Shown: positions 4,001 to 7,538 of the stretch, in pieces
Position numbering within the stretch: the first letter of the stretch is position 1
Layout: every line of letters starts with the position of its first letter
Source: Candidatus Woesearchaeota archaeon
GTDB taxonomy: Archaea > Nanobdellota > Nanobdellia > Woesearchaeales > GW2011-AR4
Direction: 5' to 3'
Assembly: GCA_030751755.1 (NCBI GenBank)
Contig: JASMFO010000047.1
Coordinates: forward strand, 1-7,538
DNA: 7,538 nt
Position numbers and translations under genes: made by a program
Notes under the pieces: model-generated
What the model saw: only the letters and a program-made list of their open reading frames with translations
Database searches by the model: none
What the model was told of the DNA's origin: nothing

Positions 4001-5212
4001 ATGTTCCTAGAATTTTTAATAGCCGCACTATTAGGCATAATGGCTGGAATCTTTACAGGCTTAATCCCGGGAATGCATATAAATCTTGTATCTATATTAT
4101 TAGTAAGCTCATCCGCTTATCTGCTAAATTTTGTTTCTTTGCCTTCTTTAGGTGTTTTTATAATTTCAATGGCGATAGCGCATACATTTTTGAATGTCCT
4201 ACCAGCAATTTTTCTTGGAGCCCCAGATGCAGATACAGCTTTAGGTGTTCTGCCAGGACACAAATTATTGCTTAAAGGAATGGGTTATGAAGCAGTAAAA
4301 TTGACAGTAATAGGAAGCTTATTCAGCTTAATTTTAGCAGTTTCATTAATCCCATTATTAATTATTATAGTTCCAAAAATTTATCAGAATTTGCAACCCC
4401 ACATAGGGTGGATTTTATTGGTTGTTGTTATTTATATGATGTTGGTAGAAAAAGGCTTGGATAAAAAATTCTGGGCTTTTACTGTTTTCCTAATGGCAGG
4501 CATTTTAGGAATACTTGTTTTAACAATGCCCAATCTTAAGCAGCCTTTGTTTCCAATGCTGTCCGGTTTATTCGGTATAAGCATGTTGATTGTTAGTTTA
4601 TCAAATAAGGTAGAGATACCAAAACAAAGAATAACAGATACTATAAAAATCCCAAAATTTGAAAATGTAAGGGCTTTGATAGCAGCAACATTCTCTGGCA
4701 GTTTTGTAAGCTTTTTTCCAGGATTAGGACCAGCACAGGCAGCAATTTTGGGCTCTCAGATAATGGGGCGGCTTTCAACATACGCTTTCTTGATTTTAAT
4801 AGGAGGCATTGATACTGTTAATATGGCAGTAAGCCTGGTTTCCTTATACGCAATAGATAAGGCAAGAAATGGAGCAGTTCTAGCAATAAGGGAAATCTTA
4901 ACAACAATTGACATAAATACATTAATCTTATTCCTAGCAATAATCTTATTAGTGGGAGGAATAGTAACATTCTTAACCTTATATTTGACAAAATTCGTTA
5001 TAAAACTAATAGGGAGAGTAAATTACTCAATGCTCGCGCTAGCAGTAATTGTGTTAATAACAATTTTAGTATTTTATTTCTCCTCATGGCTGGGATTATT
5101 GATATTAATTGTTTCTACAGGTATCGGAATAATCCCAAACATCGTAAACGTCAAAAGAAGCCATAGTATGGGCTGTTTAATGTTACCTGTTATTTTGTTT
5201 TTTGTTCTATAA
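4001..5212 (+). CDS. TctA-like membrane permease (archaeal COG1784 type)
   Basis: This is a 403-residue polytopic membrane protein with about ten or more hydrophobic segments. Signatures of the TctA family (PF01970) are visible: GIFTGLIPGMHIN near residue 16-28, LGAPDADTALGVLPGHKLL (72-90) and, in the second half, FVSFFPGLGPAQAAILGSQI (235-254). The paired G-x-x-P-G loops reflect the internal repeat of this family. The C-terminus has IVNVKRSHSMGCLMLPVIL, as in the archaeal members. Bacterial TctA imports tricarboxylates with TctB and a periplasmic TctC. Neither partner is seen here, and the archaeal branch has no established substrate. It follows the OB-fold gene by one base. LonB, 44 bp downstream, has its own promoter, so the operon probably ends here. 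Confidence 0.85.
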   Translation: MFLEFLIAALLGIMAGIFTGLIPGMHINLVSILLVSSSAYLLNFVSLPSLGVFIISMAIAHTFLNVLPAIFLGAPDADTALGVLPGHKLLLKGMGYEAVKLTVIGSLFSLILAVSLIPLLIIIVPKIYQNLQPHIGWILLVVVIYMMLVEKGLDKKFWAFTVFLMAGILGILVLTMPNLKQPLFPMLSGLFGISMLIVSLSNKVEIPKQRITDTIKIPKFENVRALIAATFSGSFVSFFPGLGPAQAAILGSQIMGRLSTYAFLILIGGIDTVNMAVSLVSLYAIDKARNGAVLAIREILTTIDINTLILFLAIILLVGGIVTFLTLYLTKFVIKLIGRVNYSMLALAVIVLITILVFYFSSWLGLLILIVSTGIGIIPNIVNVKRSHSMGCLMLPVILFFVL

Positions 5213-5226
5213 AACCAACCACAACA

Positions 5227-5234
5227 TTTTTATA
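5227..5234 (+). promoter_or_regulatory. TATA box of lonB
   Basis: TTTTTATA, with its TTTATA core centred at 5231.5, lies 25.5 nt before ATG 5257. That is the same spacing as at the eL33/OB-fold promoter. There is no GGTGAT site upstream of the ATG. Together this supports a leaderless lonB message and fixes the start codon. Confidence 0.65.
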
Positions 5235-5256
5235 CCCCTCATACACCCCTGAAACC

Positions 5257-7245
5257 ATGCCCAAAAAACTCAAAGAAGCAAAACCAGCTGCAGCTAAGAA
5301 ACTAAAGACTGTAAAATCAACAGAAAAAACTGCAGCCAAGAAAACTGAAACTATAAAATCTGCTTCAATGAATCCAGGTAAATCTATTCCTAAAAACTAT
5401 AAATCCACTGCAGATATAAAGATTTCAAAAAACCTTATTGGTCAGATTCTAGGACAAAACAAGGCAGTTGAAATTATAAAAAAAGCAGCTGAACAAAGAA
5501 GAAATGTTCTATTAATTGGAGAGCCAGGAACTGGAAAAAGCATGCTAGGATTAGCACTAGCAGAACTTCTGCCAAAAGAAAAATTAGTTGATATAATTTC
5601 TTTTCCAAACCCCAATGATGAAAACGCACCTATGATAAGAACACTTCCTGCAGGCCAAGGTAGAAATTTGGTTGCTCGCGCCAGAGTTCAAGGTATGAAT
5701 ATGTTCAAAAACCAGAACATTATCCTTTTCATCCTGGTTTTACTTGCAATGTTTATGCCATGGTGGGTTAGATCTTATTACAAATCAGATATAATGTTTG
5801 CAGCCTTTTTCTTAGGGGGAATGATATTCTTGGCTGCTTTTGTTATTTTCATCAATATGGGGAAAAGGATGGAAGGAAAAGCAAGAGCACCAAAACTTAT
5901 TGTTGATAATTTCAAAAAAAAGCAAGCATCATTCTTTGATGCAACCGGTGCGCATGCAGGCGCTCTGCTAGGAGATGTTTTACACGACCCCTTCCAGTCA
6001 GGAGGTCTAGGAACGCCGGCGCATGAACGTGTTGTAGCAGGAATGATTCATAAATCGCATTTAGGGGTTTTATTTATTGATGAAATAGCTACTTTAAACC
6101 CAGCAACCCAACAAGAGCTTTTGTCAGCAATGCAGGAAAAGAAATTCTCTATTACTGGCCAATCTGAAAGGTCTGCAGGAGCAATGGTAAGGACAGAGCC
6201 AGTTCCATGCGATTTTATTTTAGTTGCTGCAGGAAACTATGAAACAGTAAAGCACATGCATCCAGCGTTAAGATCTAGGATAAGGGGTTATGGCTATGAA
6301 GTCTATATGGAAGAGACATTCCTAGATACAGAAGAAAACAGGAATAAAATTGTAGTCTTTACAGCCCAGGAAATTGTTAAAGATGCAAAAATACCCCATT
6401 TTAGCAAAGAAGCAGTTGATGAGATCATAGAAGAAGCAAGACGTAGAGCAAATAGAAAAGGCCATCTTACTTTACGTTTAAGAGATTTAGGTGGATTAAT
6501 ACGTGCTGCAGGAGACCTAGCTAAAGAGCAGAAATCAGCTTTAGTCATGGAAAAACATATAAAAGAAGCAAAGAATTTGGCAAGAACATTAGAACAGCAA
6601 ATTGCCGACAAATACATTGAGCAGAAAAAGGAATATGAGGTTATTGTAACAACAGGAAAAAGAATAGGCCGTGTAAACGGTTTGGCAATTATTGGCGCCA
6701 CTCCACCCTACTCTGGAATTATTCTTCCAATAGAATCAGAAGTAACCCCTGGTGGACAGGAAAGTGAAATAATAGCTACTGGCAAATTAGGTGATATAGC
6801 TAAGGAAGCAATAAAAAATGTTTCTGCAATAATAAAAAAATACTTTGGTGAGGATATAAAAGAAACCTATGATATATATGTCCAGTTTTTGCAGACTTAT
6901 GAAGGTGTCGAAGGTGACAGCGCATCAATTGCAGTTGCAACCAGCGTAATTTCGGCATTCAAAAAAATTCCTGTTAAGCAGGATACTGCAATGACCGGCT
7001 CATTATCTGTTAGGGGAGAAGTCTTGCCGATTGGCGGAGTTACATCAAAAGTTGAGGCAGCAATAGAAACAGGAGTAAAAACTGTTATAGTGCCAAGATC
7101 AAACTTCAAAGACATCATTATACCAAAAGACAAATTGAATAAAATCAAGATAATACCTGTAGACACAATAGAAGAAGTTCTGAAAGAAGCACTGGACTGG
7201 AAAGGAAAGCAGAATATATTGGAAAAAATATTGAGGAAGAAATAA
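5257..7245 (+). CDS. lonB: Membrane-anchored ATP-dependent protease LonB
   Basis: The 662-residue archaeal LonB (family S16) degrades proteins at the inner face of the membrane using ATP. Order: a Lys/Ala-rich tail (1-55), then the AAA+ module with Walker A GEPGTGKS (88-95). Two membrane helices are inserted between the Walker motifs (about 153-170 and 178-199), a LonB hallmark. Walker B LFIDE follows (272-276), with sensor-1 Asn327 in AAGN, arginine-finger candidates at 339-343 (RSRIR) and sensor-2 in LTLRLRDLGG (Arg407 or Arg409). The protease domain runs from about 470 to 640, with the catalytic dyad Ser555 (EGDSAS) and Lys598 (GGVTSK). All key residues are intact. Start ATG 5257 is supported by the TATA spacing. 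The tail is longer and more basic than I expect for the family. It converges with the gene entering from the right edge, 8 nt away. Confidence 0.97.
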   Translation: MPKKLKEAKPAAAKKLKTVKSTEKTAAKKTETIKSASMNPGKSIPKNYKSTADIKISKNLIGQILGQNKAVEIIKKAAEQRRNVLLIGEPGTGKSMLGLALAELLPKEKLVDIISFPNPNDENAPMIRTLPAGQGRNLVARARVQGMNMFKNQNIILFILVLLAMFMPWWVRSYYKSDIMFAAFFLGGMIFLAAFVIFINMGKRMEGKARAPKLIVDNFKKKQASFFDATGAHAGALLGDVLHDPFQSGGLGTPAHERVVAGMIHKSHLGVLFIDEIATLNPATQQELLSAMQEKKFSITGQSERSAGAMVRTEPVPCDFILVAAGNYETVKHMHPALRSRIRGYGYEVYMEETFLDTEENRNKIVVFTAQEIVKDAKIPHFSKEAVDEIIEEARRRANRKGHLTLRLRDLGGLIRAAGDLAKEQKSALVMEKHIKEAKNLARTLEQQIADKYIEQKKEYEVIVTTGKRIGRVNGLAIIGATPPYSGIILPIESEVTPGGQESEIIATGKLGDIAKEAIKNVSAIIKKYFGEDIKETYDIYVQFLQTYEGVEGDSASIAVATSVISAFKKIPVKQDTAMTGSLSVRGEVLPIGGVTSKVEAAIETGVKTVIVPRSNFKDIIIPKDKLNKIKIIPVDTIEEVLKEALDWKGKQNILEKILRKK

Positions 7246-7250
7246 AAAAA
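7244..7250 (-). terminator. T7 tract downstream of the right-edge minus-strand gene
   Basis: Seven A on the plus strand are seven T on the minus strand, 3 nt after the TAG stop of the gene at 7254. This is a typical archaeal termination signal. It overlaps the lonB stop codon (7243-7245), so the two transcripts end over each other. No stem is evident. Confidence 0.5.
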
Positions 7251-7253
7251 TAT

Positions 7254-7538
7254 CTACTGAATACGGGGTAGCGTATTTATTATATTTCGGTTCTCTTTCT
7301 TAGATTCTGAATAGCTTTTATAACCTTCTGTGTTAAGAATACCCCATAAACTTTCATGCAAAAGTTGACCAATTTCGTGTTTAGCAGCTCGCTCTCTGAA
7401 ATACCTTCTCCGTTCATCTTTCATAGCATAACGGGGATTATCTTCACCTTCAATTTTTTTTGGTTCAAGACTCCATTCATTCATTGCCCAAATAGCACCC
7501 CTATAATTCTTTTCAAAATCTTCTGCATGTCTTTCAAG
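7254..7538 (-). CDS. Partial charged soluble protein of unknown function (5' end outside the window)
   Basis: The frame is open from the right window edge to TAG 7256-7254: 94 codons with no stop. An internal ATG at 7484 exists, but the upstream codons (LERHAEDFEKNYRGAIWA) look just as protein-like, so the true start probably lies beyond the window. The visible part is polar and rich in Arg, Lys and Glu, with likely helices (DERRRYFRERAAKHEIGQLLHESLWGIL) and an unstructured, Asn/Ser/Lys-rich end. It has no membrane segment and no motif I recognise. It is convergent with lonB and has a T7 terminator just after its stop. The codon pattern and direction are consistent with a real gene, but function cannot be assigned. 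Confidence 0.65.
   Translation of the reverse strand, partial: LERHAEDFEKNYRGAIWAMNEWSLEPKKIEGEDNPRYAMKDERRRYFRERAAKHEIGQLLHESLWGILNTEGYKSYSESKKENRNIINTLPRIQ

Noticed and set aside
3579..4028. Minus-strand frame opposite the OB-fold gene
   Set aside because: It is antisense to a gene with clear domain structure and overlaps the shared promoter. No plausible family or start signal is seen.
6303..7166. Minus-strand frames inside lonB
   Set aside because: They are antisense to the AAA+ and protease domains, whose motifs are intact on the plus strand.

Overview
The window reads as archaeal chromosomal DNA from an AT-rich, compact genome, most likely a DPANN lineage of the Woesearchaeota/Pacearchaeota type. 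This is inferred from gene content and style, not from a marker phylogeny. The clear archaeal markers are a ribosomal protein eL33 (L35Ae), a membrane-anchored LonB protease and an archaeal TctA-like permease. TATA boxes lie a near-constant 25-26 nt from several start codons (leaderless genes), and GGTGAT Shine-Dalgarno sites precede others.

Left part (1-2648, minus strand). A large membrane-anchored papain-family (C1) cysteine protease gene (558-2648) has a complete Gln/Cys/His/Asn catalytic set, five membrane helices and a Gly-Pro-Gly repeat linker. Downstream of it are a 56-residue ribbon-helix-helix regulator (221-391) and, overlapping that by ATGA, the first 74 codons of a second copy of the protease N-terminus, which runs off the left edge. 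The two copies are identical over 119 nt, then diverge abruptly. The regulator's promoter has its TATA box between two inverted repeats, which looks like an autoregulatory operator. The big gene's likely original start (ATG at 2620, with a good Shine-Dalgarno site) is one base out of frame at a run of seven A, so the intact frame depends on a weaker upstream ATG.

Middle (2649-3337, plus strand). Across a divergent promoter region lie three tiny membrane-protein genes of 38, 42 and 79 residues. The first two are related to each other and share an 18-nt leader. A hairpin plus T-tract separates them. Their function is unknown.

Right part (3338-7538). eL33 (minus) ends tail to tail with the third small gene. 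It diverges from a two-gene operon encoding a membrane-anchored OB-fold protein and a TctA-like permease. The two divergent ATGs lie symmetrically around one palindromic TTTAAA box. Next is LonB, with its own promoter and a Lys/Ala-rich N-terminal tail. A partial unidentified charged protein (minus) enters from the right edge.

How the parts may work together: the right half is ordinary core and envelope biology (translation, transport, membrane protein quality control). The left half is an accessory locus of duplicated membrane protease genes, a local regulator and micro-membrane proteins, and is the best candidate for something undescribed.
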